From CAZNKU01 sp045654805 (GTDB taxonomy: Bacteria; Bacillota; Clostridia; Monoglobales; Firm-18), in assembly GCA_045654805.1 (NCBI GenBank), contig JAZOOD010000066.1, positions 62,001 through 126,000 on the forward strand: DNA of 64,000 bases, given 5' to 3'. Positions 1-8,297 of the stretch are shown here, one piece after another. A program made the translations under genes and the position numbers. Numbering within the stretch: position 1 is the stretch's first letter; every line of letters begins with the position of its first letter. The notes beneath the pieces were generated by a model. It had not been told where the DNA came from and did no database searches. It worked only from the letters and a program-made list of their open reading frames with translations.

Positions 1-2
1 AT

Positions 3-329
3 TTAAGTAGTGCAATAAGCCAGCTTCAAAATATGCTGTCATCCGACGAGGGTAAAAAGGGACTGGAGGATATGATAGGCTCTTTGGGCGTTTCCACACA
101 GGAAAACAACACTGCACCAAATACACCCGCAAATCTTTTCAGCCCTGATAATATGATGAAAATGCGTAGTATAATAGATTCTTTTCAAAACCACGACGAC
201 CCAAGGTCTCAGCTTCTTTTAGCTTTAAAGCCCTATTTGAGTGCATCAAGGGGAGCAAGGCTGGATACTGCCATAATGCTCCTTAGTTTAGGTAAAATAC
301 CGGGAATTATGAGGAATTTCCGTGGATAG
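3..329 (+). CDS. Partial uncharacterised protein cut by left edge
   Basis: The reading frame is open from the first full codon to the stop at 327-329, so the gene probably begins outside the window; the ATG at 33 may be internal. About 108 residues are visible. The chain is predicted helical: a segment with SSDEGKKGLEDMIGSLG, a low-complexity Asn/Pro linker, then a C-terminal part LLLALKPYLSASRGARLDTAI that looks amphipathic. No catalytic motif or membrane segment is seen. I do not recognise a named family. It is followed after 11 bp by a second small gene on the same strand, so the two are probably co-transcribed. Confidence 0.6.
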   Translation, partial: LSSAISQLQNMLSSDEGKKGLEDMIGSLGVSTQENNTAPNTPANLFSPDNMMKMRSIIDSFQNHDDPRSQLLLALKPYLSASRGARLDTAIMLLSLGKIPGIMRNFRG

Positions 330-340
330 AGGTGATGTTT

Positions 341-625
341 TTGGTATATAAAAGATACAGCAGTCCCTTTGAGGATAAAAAGCAACCTGCCCCGCCTCAT
401 ATAAAGCACGACGAAAAATGCGAAGAAAAAAAGGAACAGAAACAACAGTGCCATACATCCCAAAGCCCCTTATCCTTGGGGTTTTTGGATAACCTTGGCT
501 ATGATGACATTATAATAATAGCTTTGATAATAATACTTTTAGGGGAAGACAAAAACAAGCGAGATGTTCCCCTTATATTGACACTGGGCTTTTTATTCCT
601 TATTCAATACATAGATGCAGATTGA
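341..625 (+). CDS. Small uncharacterised membrane protein
   Basis: A strong ribosome-binding site (AGAGGTGAT, 328-336) overlaps the stop of the upstream gene and best fits the TTG at 341; GTG 332 or ATG 335 are possible but lie inside that site. The 94-residue product starts VYKRYSSPFEDKK, has a Lys/Glu/Cys/His-rich polar middle and then two hydrophobic stretches near residues 57-67 and 78-90, suggesting a short hairpin membrane anchor. The 3' end overlaps the 3' end of the convergent trxB by 22 bp. Function is unknown. Confidence 0.55.
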   Translation: MVYKRYSSPFEDKKQPAPPHIKHDEKCEEKKEQKQQCHTSQSPLSLGFLDNLGYDDIIIIALIIILLGEDKNKRDVPLILTLGFLFLIQYIDAD

Positions 626-1545
626 ATATAACTCTCTGCAAAATGAGATGCAACTGCACCGTCAGCGGTGGCGGTTACAATTTGTCTTAAAGCTTTTGTC
701 CTTACATCCCCGGCTGCAAAAACACCGGGGATATTTGTTTTTGTACTTTCATCCGCCACAATGTATCCTGACTTATCAATATTAATCTGATTTTTAAAAA
801 TATCAGTTTCGGGCTTTCTGCCAATGGAGATAAAAAGTCCGTCACAATCTATTTTCCTCTTTGTAACTGTATTTACATCCTTGACATTAATTGCCTTTAA
901 TTTGTTATCAAAAAGCAGTTCATCCACAACAGTGTTAAAAACAGTTTCAACATTTTCCAACTTCATAAGAGCATTTTGATATATTTTTGTTGCCCTCAAT
1001 ACTTCTCTGCGGTGTATCAAAAACACTTTTTTACAAATTTTAGCTAAATAAATAGCTTCCGATACTGCGGAATTACCGCCTCCCACAATTGCAACAGTCT
1101 TGCCTTTGTAAAACATACCGTCACAGGTTGCACAATATCCCACACCCTTGCCGATTAAATATTCTTCATTTTCAACACCAAGTTTTTTTGGCTGTGCCCC
1201 TGTTGCAACTATAACACACTTTGCCAGCATAGTTTTATCAGAGGTTTTTACTCTTTTGATATATCCCTCTAATTCAACGGACAAAACTTCGGCATTCAAT
1301 GTTTTTCCGCCGGATTTTTCTGCCCCCATTTTCATTTTATTCCCCAGTGTATATCCATCTATCCCCTCATCAAATCCGGGATAGTTATCTATCTGTGATG
1401 TCAGGCACATTTGCCCTCCTGCAGACAGCTTTTCAATCAAAAGTGTATCCATACCTGCCCTTGCACAGTATAACGCCGCAGTATATCCTGCAGGTCCGCC
1501 GCCTATAATTATAACATCATATACATGGTTCATATCATTTCCCAT
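604..1545 (-). CDS. trxB: Thioredoxin-disulfide reductase
   Basis: NADPH-dependent flavoenzyme that re-reduces thioredoxin in the cytosol. The 313 residues match the low-molecular-weight bacterial TrxR length. Seen: FAD-binding GGGPAG at 15-20, redox-active CATC at 138-141, NADPH-binding GGGNSA at 155-160 and the late FAD motif FAAGDV. The ATG at 1545 has AAAGGA six bases upstream; an ATG four codons later is also possible. The start lies 16 bp inside trxA, so the pair is translationally coupled and supplies both halves of the thioredoxin cycle. Confidence 0.96.
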   Translation of the reverse strand: MGNDMNHVYDVIIIGGGPAGYTAALYCARAGMDTLLIEKLSAGGQMCLTSQIDNYPGFDEGIDGYTLGNKMKMGAEKSGGKTLNAEVLSVELEGYIKRVKTSDKTMLAKCVIVATGAQPKKLGVENEEYLIGKGVGYCATCDGMFYKGKTVAIVGGGNSAVSEAIYLAKICKKVFLIHRREVLRATKIYQNALMKLENVETVFNTVVDELLFDNKLKAINVKDVNTVTKRKIDCDGLFISIGRKPETDIFKNQINIDKSGYIVADESTKTNIPGVFAAGDVRTKALRQIVTATADGAVASHFAESYIQSASMY

Positions 1546-1835
1546 ATTTGTTCCTTTGTTTTTACCCCTGAAGAACGGTTGGTGATTTTCCCCTCTTTAA
1601 ATACCAACAGGGTAGGGATGCTCATAATTTCAAACTTCTGTGCAAGCTCTTCCTCCTCGTCCACATTAACCTTCCCCACCTTGATTTCGTGATGTTCCTC
1701 CGCAATTTCATCAATTATAGGTGCAAGGCTTTTACAAGGCCCGCACCAGTCTGCCCAAAAGTCCACCAAAACAGGTGTATCGCAACCCATAACTTCCTTT
1801 TGAAAATTTTTATCCGTAATTTTTACAACTGACAT
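1530..1835 (-). CDS. trxA: Thioredoxin
   Basis: Small dithiol carrier of 101 residues with the canonical WCGPC active site at 30-34 and the cis-proline in SIPT near residue 74. The fold-defining segments (PVLVDFWADW, VGKVNVDEE, TLLVFKEG) are all present. The C terminus is a few residues shorter than in many thioredoxins. It precedes and overlaps trxB. A GAGAGG ribosome-binding site precedes the ATG. A perfect inverted repeat with a T-run lies between it and the upstream QueG-like gene, so it is likely expressed separately from that gene. Confidence 0.96.
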   Translation of the reverse strand: MSVVKITDKNFQKEVMGCDTPVLVDFWADWCGPCKSLAPIIDEIAEEHHEIKVGKVNVDEEEELAQKFEIMSIPTLLVFKEGKITNRSSGVKTKEQIWEMI

Positions 1836-1857
1836 AATTTTTACCTCTCAAAAAAAA

Positions 1858-1889
1858 TTAACATATTACATTTTTAGTAATATGTTAAT
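1858..1889 (-). terminator. Rho-independent terminator between QueG-like gene and trxA
   Basis: A perfect 12-bp inverted repeat (TTAACATATTAC) with a short A/T loop is followed on the minus strand by eight T. It sits just after the stop of the QueG-like gene and just before the trxA ribosome-binding site. Confidence 0.75.
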
Positions 1890-1906
1890 TAGGACATTAT
1901 AACCTG

Positions 1907-2551
1907 TTATTTTATTCCTGATTTGGGGCAATTTTTAATACAAATACCGCACACCGCACCTCTGCCGATGTGCTGGAATTGTTTTTTCATATATTCACTA
2001 CAGGCTTTGGCGTCGTACATTTCCTCGCGGGTTATTCCCTCACGAAAGTTAACGCCGTTTATTGCCATTGCAGGGCATTTTTCCCTACATATTGTACATT
2101 CTCCGCAATCCTTTTCAAGAGGCATGCCTGTTTTAAAGGGCATATCTGTCAGAATTGTCCCCAAACGTACGGCGGGGCCGTATTTTTCCGATATAAACAG
2201 ACAGCTTTTACCAATATAACCAAGTCCTGCAAGGCGTGCCGCAGTTTTGTGAGGAAAGTGGGAAACATATCCCCCTGTAGACTGTGAAGCACCAATGCAT
2301 ATGTAATTATATCCTCTTTTGCCAATTTCAAGACCGCATCTTAGCAACACCCTGTCAATAAATGCATTTACAGTACGGTAGTGATGAAAATATTCAAAAG
2401 TAGGCTGGTCTGTAATTTTACTTAAAACAAATTTGGAAAGGGGTATAACAATTGATATTGCAAAGGGCAGTTCATAATCCACCTTTGCAAAGCCTACTTC
2501 ATCCACACCTTCATTTTTTAATATTTCTTTTATTATTTCATTATTTTCCAT
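1907..2551 (-). CDS. QueG-like 4Fe-4S protein (epoxyqueuosine reductase-related)
   Basis: A 214-residue protein related to the catalytic part of epoxyqueuosine reductase (COG1600). The central segment STGGYVSHFPHKTAARLAGLG resembles the cobalamin-handling region of QueG. Two ferredoxin-type cysteine sets follow: CxxCxxCxxxCP at 149-159, and CxxCxxxCP at 201-208 with an extra Cys at 184. It is much shorter than QueG (about 310-380) and lacks the C-terminal HEAT repeats, so a queuosine role is not certain; many clostridial paralogues of this size are uncharacterised reductases. It is transcribed divergently from the DUF4364 gene. Confidence 0.7.
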   Translation of the reverse strand: MENNEIIKEILKNEGVDEVGFAKVDYELPFAISIVIPLSKFVLSKITDQPTFEYFHHYRTVNAFIDRVLLRCGLEIGKRGYNYICIGASQSTGGYVSHFPHKTAARLAGLGYIGKSCLFISEKYGPAVRLGTILTDMPFKTGMPLEKDCGECTICREKCPAMAINGVNFREGITREEMYDAKACSEYMKKQFQHIGRGAVCGICIKNCPKSGIK

Positions 2552-2582
2552 AAAAAAATCACCTGATATTATAATAACATAA

Positions 2583-2611
2583 TTTACAAAAAAAGAAAAG
2601 TATGTTATAAT
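2583..2611 (+). promoter_or_regulatory. Sigma-A promoter of DUF4364 gene
   Basis: TTTACA (2583-2588), a 17-bp spacer and TATAAT (2606-2611). It is followed by TAGGAG ahead of the ATG at 2641. Confidence 0.7.
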
Positions 2612-2640
2612 GTTTTCATAAAGATTTTAGGAGAAGTATT

Positions 2641-3156
2641 ATGTATCTTGATGATGTACAAATAAGACTTGTAATTTTATATACATTAAAATGCTTTAAA
2701 GTGTCTATGACAGAGGGTGACTTGCAATCCGCATTGGTGTGGAATGATGTATTAGACTATTTTACAATGATGGACTTTTTGCTTGATATGGAAAAAATAG
2801 GGCTTGTATCCACAGTTACAATAGAGGGTTACATACGTTATGACATTACAAAAAAGGGCCACGAAACTTTGGGTATGTTTAAAGAACAAATACCTTTCAG
2901 CATAAGAGACAGAATATATACATTGGCTGAAAAGCACCTTTCCAAGCTTGAAAGAGGCAGGGAAATTGTTGCAGACGTAATGCCCATAGACGAAAGAAAG
3001 TACCTTGCAAAATGCGGTATTTATGAATTTGGGATGCCTCTTATGGAGCTTAGCATATTTGCAGGCACACGCAAGCACGCGGAAGAAATTGCAAAAAAGT
3101 TTGAGGAAGAATCTGCCTCACTTTACAAAACAATTTTAGAAAAGATAATTGAATAA
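2641..3156 (+). CDS. DUF4364 family protein
   Basis: 171 residues. The N-terminal two thirds look like a winged-helix fold: helices with LVILYTLKCF, then YFTMMDFLLDMEKIGLV and a wing YIRYDITKKGHETL, followed by the family-typical F(K)EQIPFSIRDRI. This matches DUF4364, a clostridial family usually described as a putative transcriptional regulator without a known signal. It stands alone on the plus strand with its own promoter and a bidirectional terminator shared with the convergent channel gene. Confidence 0.8.
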   Translation: MYLDDVQIRLVILYTLKCFKVSMTEGDLQSALVWNDVLDYFTMMDFLLDMEKIGLVSTVTIEGYIRYDITKKGHETLGMFKEQIPFSIRDRIYTLAEKHLSKLERGREIVADVMPIDERKYLAKCGIYEFGMPLMELSIFAGTRKHAEEIAKKFEEESASLYKTILEKIIE

Positions 3157-3163
3157 AACAAAA

Positions 3164-3198
3164 GCTCTCAAAGTTCCAAATGGGAATTGAGAGCTTAT
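3164..3198. terminator. Bidirectional terminator
   Basis: AAGCTCTCAAAGTTCC and GGGAATTGAGAGCTT form a stem of about 15 bp with a 4-base loop, followed by a T-rich run on the plus strand and A-rich flank on the other side. It separates the convergent DUF4364 and TRIC genes. Confidence 0.75.
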
Positions 3199-3201
3199 TT
3201 T

Positions 3202-3843
3202 TTATATATTAATTTTCGGCAACTTCCAATGATACGCGGTTGAAAACATTCTTATACCAAAGATTACAAAAATTGCAACAACAGTTCCCACAAATTCCCC
3301 GTCAAACCAAAGGTTAATTATACAGTAAGCCAAGCTTCCTATTGCAGATGCAAGAGCATACACGTGCTTTTTTAAAACATATGGAATTTTGGAAACCAGT
3401 ACATCGCGGAAAATCCCACCGCCAACCCCAGTTGTCATACCCATTAGCACAACTAACAGTATTTTGTCGGAATATCCTGCCTGTATTGCAATTTGTGTAC
3501 CTGTAACCGTGAATGCAGACAAGCCGATTGCATCGAATATGTTATTTATACGTTCAATTTTTTCTCGGAAAATGCTGAAATTTTTCCTATTTATATAAGC
3601 GATAATAAAAACCAGTATGGCTGAAAAAACCGCTACGCTAAAAACATACATATTTGAAAAAATAGCAGGCGGGCAATTGCCTATAAGGACGTCCCTTAAC
3701 ATACCTCCGCCAACTGCGGTAATAACCCCTACAAACACAACTCCGAAAATGTCGAGATTACAGCTTATTGCAATTAACGCACCTGAAACAGAAAAAGCTA
3801 TGGTGCCCACATATTCCATAATGGTAATAATCATTTCATTCAT
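3202..3843 (-). CDS. TRIC/YicG (UPF0126) family membrane channel
   Basis: 213 residues, about seven membrane helices built as two homologous halves. Each half carries the family signature GGGxxRDxL: GGGMLRDVL near 45-53 and GGGIFRDVL near 140-148. Bacterial members are related to the trimeric intracellular cation channels and some have been linked to glycine uptake (YicG). The next operon makes glycine from threonine, which would fit, but that link is inference. Confidence 0.85.
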   Translation of the reverse strand: MNEMIITIMEYVGTIAFSVSGALIAISCNLDIFGVVFVGVITAVGGGMLRDVLIGNCPPAIFSNMYVFSVAVFSAILVFIIAYINRKNFSIFREKIERINNIFDAIGLSAFTVTGTQIAIQAGYSDKILLVVLMGMTTGVGGGIFRDVLVSKIPYVLKKHVYALASAIGSLAYCIINLWFDGEFVGTVVAIFVIFGIRMFSTAYHWKLPKINI

Positions 3844-3870
3844 TTTTTACCCTTTCCTTATAAACAAATG

Positions 3871-3893
3871 TTAAAGGGTGCATAAAAGCACCC
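3871..3893 (-). terminator. Terminator of the tdh-kbl operon
   Basis: AAGGGGTGC / GCACCCTTT stem with a short A/T loop, followed on the minus strand by a weak T-rich tract. Confidence 0.6.
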
Positions 3894-3899
3894 CTTGTG

Positions 3900-5081
3900 T
3901 TAAATATTCATTTCTTCCTTTACCTGCTTAAAGCAATCCACAATGTACATAATATCCTGCTCATTAAGTGCTGCTGAAAGCTGGGTACGGATTCTTGCCT
4001 TACCCTTTGGTACAACGGGGTATGAAAATGCAACAACATACACGCCCTTTTCCATCATACGGCTTGCCATTTCAACTGCTTTGTGTTCATCATAAAGCAT
4101 AATTGGTATAATAGGTGTACCGCCGTCCATAACGTCAAGACCGATTTTTTTGATTTCTTCAGCAAACAGCTTTGTATTTGCAAAAAGTTTTTCCCTCTTA
4201 GAAAGGTCTTTGTCAATAATATCGAGCACCTTTAATGTACCTGCTGCAACCGCAGGTGCAAGGGTGTTGGAGAACAAATACGGTCTGCTGCGTTGACGAA
4301 GGAGGTCTATAATTTCCTTTCTGCCGGAAGTAAAACCGCCTGATGCACCGCCTAAAGCTTTGCCGAATGTACCTGTTATAATATCTACCCTGCCGCTAAC
4401 TCCGCAATGTTCAGCAGTTCCTCTGCCTGTTGCACCCATAAAGCCTGCAGCATGGCTGTCATCTACCATAACAAGTGCGTCATATTCCTCTGCAAGGTCG
4501 CAAATACTCTTAAGGTCAGCAACTATGCCATCCATAGAAAATACACCGTCTGTTGCAATAATTTTTATACGGCAATCCTTTGCCTCCTCTAATTTGGAAC
4601 GCAAATCAGCCATGTCATTATTTTTATAACGGAATCTTTTTGCTTTACATAGTCTTATGCCATCGATAATACTTGCGTGGTTAAGTTCATCACTTATAAC
4701 TGCGTCTTCATCTGTAAGCAGGGTTTCAAAAAGTCCGCCGTTCGCATCAAAGCAGGATGAATACAAAATTGTATCCTCAGTACCCAAAAAGTTGCTTACC
4801 TTTTGTTCCAAATCCTTATGAAGCTTTTGTGTACCGCAAATAAAACGCACGGATGAAAGACCGTAGCCGTATGTATCGTAGCTTTCCTTTGCCGCACCGA
4901 TAACATCCTTGTTACTTGCAAGACCAAGATAATTGTTTGCACAAAGGTTTATAACTTCCTTACCGTCATTTAGCTTAACCTTTGCTCCCTGTGGAGTAAC
5001 AATAACCTTTTCGTTTTTTGTAAGACCTGCTTTTTCTATAGAATCACAGGTTTCCTTAAAATATTTTAATGCTGTTTTCAT
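3900..5081 (-). CDS. kbl: Glycine C-acetyltransferase (2-amino-3-ketobutyrate CoA ligase)
   Basis: PLP enzyme of the alpha-oxoamine synthase family that cleaves 2-amino-3-oxobutyrate with CoA to glycine and acetyl-CoA. The ATG at 5081 (MKTALKYFKETC) is chosen because AGGAG lies 8 bases upstream; the longer frame to 5102 would run into tdh. 393 residues, close to E. coli Kbl (398). Seen: substrate region CANNYLGLAS near 47-56, DDSHAAG (PLP ring/aspartate) near 207-213 and Schiff-base lysine in TGTFGKALGG (Lys about 241). It lies 11 bp after tdh. Confidence 0.95.
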   Translation of the reverse strand: MKTALKYFKETCDSIEKAGLTKNEKVIVTPQGAKVKLNDGKEVINLCANNYLGLASNKDVIGAAKESYDTYGYGLSSVRFICGTQKLHKDLEQKVSNFLGTEDTILYSSCFDANGGLFETLLTDEDAVISDELNHASIIDGIRLCKAKRFRYKNNDMADLRSKLEEAKDCRIKIIATDGVFSMDGIVADLKSICDLAEEYDALVMVDDSHAAGFMGATGRGTAEHCGVSGRVDIITGTFGKALGGASGGFTSGRKEIIDLLRQRSRPYLFSNTLAPAVAAGTLKVLDIIDKDLSKREKLFANTKLFAEEIKKIGLDVMDGGTPIIPIMLYDEHKAVEMASRMMEKGVYVVAFSYPVVPKGKARIRTQLSAALNEQDIMYIVDCFKQVKEEMNI

Positions 5082-5092
5082 ATCAAAATCTC

Positions 5093-6118
5093 CTATATCC
5101 ACTCAAGAATTACCTTACCGCTTTTACCACTGTTCATAACCTCAAATGCCTTTTCATAATCCTTATAGTTCATTCTGTGGGTTATGATATTTGAAATATC
5201 CAGACCGCCCTGTAACATAGCGGACATTTTATACCATGTTTCGTGCATTTGTCTGCCGTAAATACCCTTTATAACAAGTCCGTTGAATATAATTTTTGAC
5301 CAATCAACCTTTGTATCGTCCTTTAATATACCTAAAAGAGCTATTTTACCGCCGTGAATCATTTTGTCTATCATTGTATTAAGAGCAATTTCACTACCCG
5401 ACATTTCAAGACCTACGTCAAAGCCCTCTCTGATAGATAATTCTTCCATAACATCGGTCAAATCTTCCTTCATTGTATTTACCGCGTGCTGGATACCAAG
5501 CTTTTTTGCAAGCTCAATTCTGTCATCACTAATATCTGTAATTACTACGTGCCTTGCACCTACATGCTTACAAACAGCCGCAGCCATAATACCTATGGGT
5601 CCTGCACCGGTAATAAGTACATCTTCGCCTGTAAGGTCATATGACAATGCAGTATGTACAGCGTTTCCAAATGGGTCAAATATTGAATAAATTTCCTCAG
5701 GTATGTCATCTTCACACTTTCGTACATTTTCCTGTGGAATAACCAGATATTCCGCAAATGCACCATTTCTGTTTACACCAACGCCAATTGTCTTTTTGCA
5801 AAGATGTCCGTTACCCGCAAGACAATTTCTGCACGTTCCGCAAACGATGTGCCCTTCTCCGGAAACAATTTCTCCAACCTTCCAATTTGTAACGCCTTCA
5901 CCGACTTCAACAATTTCTCCAACATATTCGTGTCCTATTACAAGAGGGGTTTCTATAGTCTTTTGAGACCATTCATCCCAATTGTAGATATGCAGGTCAG
6001 TTCCGCATATTGCAGTTTTATGAATTTTTATTTTTACATCATTATACCCTGTGACAGGTTCCGGAACATCCTCCAGCCACAAGCCCTTTTCAGGATACTT
6101 CTTAACAAGTGCTTTCAT
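5093..6118 (-). CDS. tdh: L-threonine 3-dehydrogenase
   Basis: Zinc-dependent medium-chain dehydrogenase oxidising L-threonine to 2-amino-3-oxobutyrate, the substrate of the next gene. 341 residues, the same as E. coli Tdh. Catalytic zinc ligands: Cys38, His63 and Glu64 (GHEYVGEIVEVG). Structural zinc cysteines: 93, 96, 99 and 107. The NAD-binding motif is GAGPIG, near 172-177. AAGGGAG precedes the ATG. It lies 19 bp downstream of the LysR gene on the same strand. Confidence 0.96.
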   Translation of the reverse strand: MKALVKKYPEKGLWLEDVPEPVTGYNDVKIKIHKTAICGTDLHIYNWDEWSQKTIETPLVIGHEYVGEIVEVGEGVTNWKVGEIVSGEGHIVCGTCRNCLAGNGHLCKKTIGVGVNRNGAFAEYLVIPQENVRKCEDDIPEEIYSIFDPFGNAVHTALSYDLTGEDVLITGAGPIGIMAAAVCKHVGARHVVITDISDDRIELAKKLGIQHAVNTMKEDLTDVMEELSIREGFDVGLEMSGSEIALNTMIDKMIHGGKIALLGILKDDTKVDWSKIIFNGLVIKGIYGRQMHETWYKMSAMLQGGLDISNIITHRMNYKDYEKAFEVMNSGKSGKVILEWI

Positions 6119-6137
6119 ACTATCTCCCTTCCTATTG

Positions 6138-7040
6138 TCAAATATTTTTCAATGATTTTTCTACATACGAAATAAACTTACTCATCATTTCGGAAACTCT
6201 GCGTTCTTCATTTAAAAGATAACCTATAATATACGAGCTATCACTTTCAAAAGGCACACTTATAATATCCCCCTTATTTAAAGCAGACGGCATAACCCCC
6301 GTACCTACTGTGTATGAATCCGTAAGCATAAGGATATTCATAAGCGTTGCTCTGTCACTTATTTCAATATGTTTATTGATAAATGACGTATCCATAAGCT
6401 CTTCAGTAAAAAAAGAGCTGTTATGGTCTCCCTGTTCATAAGAAACATAGGGATATTCTTTAAGGTCTGTATTGGTCAATTTATCATAACCTGCCATAGG
6501 ATGATTCTTTCTGATAAAGACGTGAGGAGAAACACGTAAAACAGAAGTAAAGGATATCTTCTTTTTACCAAGATAACGTTTCATAACGTCAAAATCTCCG
6601 TCTTTTATAGCGATTATACCAATATCACTGCACGCAGTTTCAACCTCCCGTATTATATTATATGTTTCTATTTCACGGATTGAAAAGCGATAACTTTCAC
6701 TTTCGTTTTCATTTAAAAAACGGCCGAAAATATCTGCAATAAAATCATAATGCTGTGTTGCTATATACAATTTTTGCTGTATATTTTTGCTGTTATACCT
6801 TTCACTCACAAAATCATTGGTTTCACAAATCTGTCTTGCATATTTTACAAATTCAGACCCTTCATCCGTAAGATAGACCCCATTACCGGAGCGTTCAAAT
6901 ATTTTAATATTAAGTTCCTTCTCCAAAGCTTTTATGCTCATAGAAAGAGATGCCTGTGAAATAAAAAGTTGCTTGGCAGCCTGACTGAATGAGCCTGTGT
7001 CAGCAATTTTCAAAACATATTTACACTGTTGTATGGTCAT
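6138..7040 (-). CDS. LysR-family transcriptional regulator
   Basis: 300 residues. The N-terminal winged HTH has the family pattern MTIQQCKYVLKIADTGSFSQ then AAKQLFISQASLSMSIKALE, and a C-terminal periplasmic-binding-like effector domain follows. The start at 7040 is preceded by GGGAGG with a 6-base spacer; the longer frame to 7058 has none. LysR regulators usually face their target genes, but this one is collinear with tdh and kbl with a 19-bp gap. It is probably in the same transcript and a likely local regulator of threonine breakdown; the effector is unknown. Confidence 0.88.
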   Translation of the reverse strand: MTIQQCKYVLKIADTGSFSQAAKQLFISQASLSMSIKALEKELNIKIFERSGNGVYLTDEGSEFVKYARQICETNDFVSERYNSKNIQQKLYIATQHYDFIADIFGRFLNENESESYRFSIREIETYNIIREVETACSDIGIIAIKDGDFDVMKRYLGKKKISFTSVLRVSPHVFIRKNHPMAGYDKLTNTDLKEYPYVSYEQGDHNSSFFTEELMDTSFINKHIEISDRATLMNILMLTDSYTVGTGVMPSALNKGDIISVPFESDSSYIIGYLLNEERRVSEMMSKFISYVEKSLKNI

Positions 7041-7149
7041 TTTATGCCTCCCTTCCATTTTATTTCATATATTATAATTTTAACATACATATTTTTTATT
7101 GACAAATATATAAAAACTATCATACCCGTTCAATTTTATTAATATGAAA

Positions 7150-7193
7150 AAGAGGCGTGCAACAAAATGAGTTTCAATTTGCTGTACGCCCTT
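7150..7193 (-). terminator. Terminator after SGNH hydrolase gene
   Basis: On the minus strand GGCGTACAGCAAA pairs imperfectly with TTTTGTTGCACGCC, followed by TCTTTTT. Confidence 0.65.
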
Positions 7194-7199
7194 CAAAGC

Positions 7200-8282
7200 T
7201 TATTTTAATTTTAATATTTCATTGATTTTTGTACCTATAACATTAGCCATACGCATAAAGCCCAAATCCGTAGGATGTGTCCCCTCTACTGTACAGCTTT
7301 CCGCATATTCACCTGCAAAAAGAGTTTCTCCGTCGATAAAGTACACATTTTTATCGCCATTTGCCAATGCCTTTTCGTAGGATGCAATTATAACAGCACG
7401 TCTTTTTGCAGAATTTTCCTCATCAAAGAAGAAGTTTGGTCTTGAAATCATAATATACGGAATATCAGGATTTTTTTCACGAATAATCTCATACAATCTG
7501 TAATGAGTATCCACAAGATGCTCTGCATTTGGTGCATTAAAGTCATAATCACTTACAAACATACACATTTTTCTGCCTGCAAGATACTGTGCCATCTCAA
7601 CCTCACCCAAAGCACTGCCGGGGAACCCGAGATTAACAAAATTCATATTATAATTTTGAGCAATAAATGACTCATAGATATTGCCCGGACGGCTTGCAGC
7701 CGCACCGTGAGTTATGGACGAGCCGTAAAATACAACGGGCAGGTCATTTTTATACTTCATACCCCTTGTAAGCTTGCTGCCCTCATCAATACCGATATAA
7801 AGTGATGTAACCTCAGAATACAGCGGAAAATTAAGTGTATAATATGTCAAACCGCTGTCTTTTTTAACGGTGTACATATCATTTTCATGAGCTTTTCTGT
7901 TAAATTCATTTGGCGGACGGAACATATGTCTGAAAACTTCTGTTCCGTCATCCTGACATTTATACAAATCAAATCCATATGTGCCGCACAATGTCATACA
8001 GGAATGTTCCGTATTTGTATTATATTCCGCACGTATGGAAATTGTGGCAGAATCTGTACCAAACCTTAATCTAACACCGGCACCATACACGCTGGATTCA
8101 ACAACACCGGCATTACACTTTGATGCAATATCATAAGGTACACGGCAGGACAAAGCCTCTCCCTCGCAGGCGTGAGTACCGTATAAGTCCATATCATTGG
8201 CATTTACCTTATACCACACTACACCTTCCGTCTTGTTGTTTCCTGACAGCATATTTATATCATAAAACTTCTCGTTTTCCAT
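7200..8282 (-). CDS. SGNH/GDSL hydrolase with GxDLY N-terminal domain
   Basis: 360 residues from the ATG at 8282, which has GGGGG just upstream; the longer TTG frame would start inside that ribosome-binding site. The N-terminal beta-rich half contains YGFDLY, the motif of the GxDLY domain found before some SGNH hydrolases. The C-terminal half has SGNH blocks: GSSITHG (nucleophile Ser), NLGFPGSALGE (oxyanion Gly) and GTHPTDLG (Asp/His of the triad). No signal peptide, so a cytosolic esterase acting on an acylated small molecule or sugar is likely. The gene begins 15 bp after ileS and probably shares its T-box-controlled transcript. Confidence 0.82.
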   Translation of the reverse strand: MENEKFYDINMLSGNNKTEGVVWYKVNANDMDLYGTHACEGEALSCRVPYDIASKCNAGVVESSVYGAGVRLRFGTDSATISIRAEYNTNTEHSCMTLCGTYGFDLYKCQDDGTEVFRHMFRPPNEFNRKAHENDMYTVKKDSGLTYYTLNFPLYSEVTSLYIGIDEGSKLTRGMKYKNDLPVVFYGSSITHGAAASRPGNIYESFIAQNYNMNFVNLGFPGSALGEVEMAQYLAGRKMCMFVSDYDFNAPNAEHLVDTHYRLYEIIREKNPDIPYIMISRPNFFFDEENSAKRRAVIIASYEKALANGDKNVYFIDGETLFAGEYAESCTVEGTHPTDLGFMRMANVIGTKINEILKLK

Positions 8283-8297
8283 AATATCCCCCAAAAA

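Noticed and set aside
1896..1901. TATAAT upstream of trxA as a promoter
   Set aside because: No -35 hexamer at 16-18 bp (AATCAG), and transcription from it would run directly into the 12-bp terminator hairpin.
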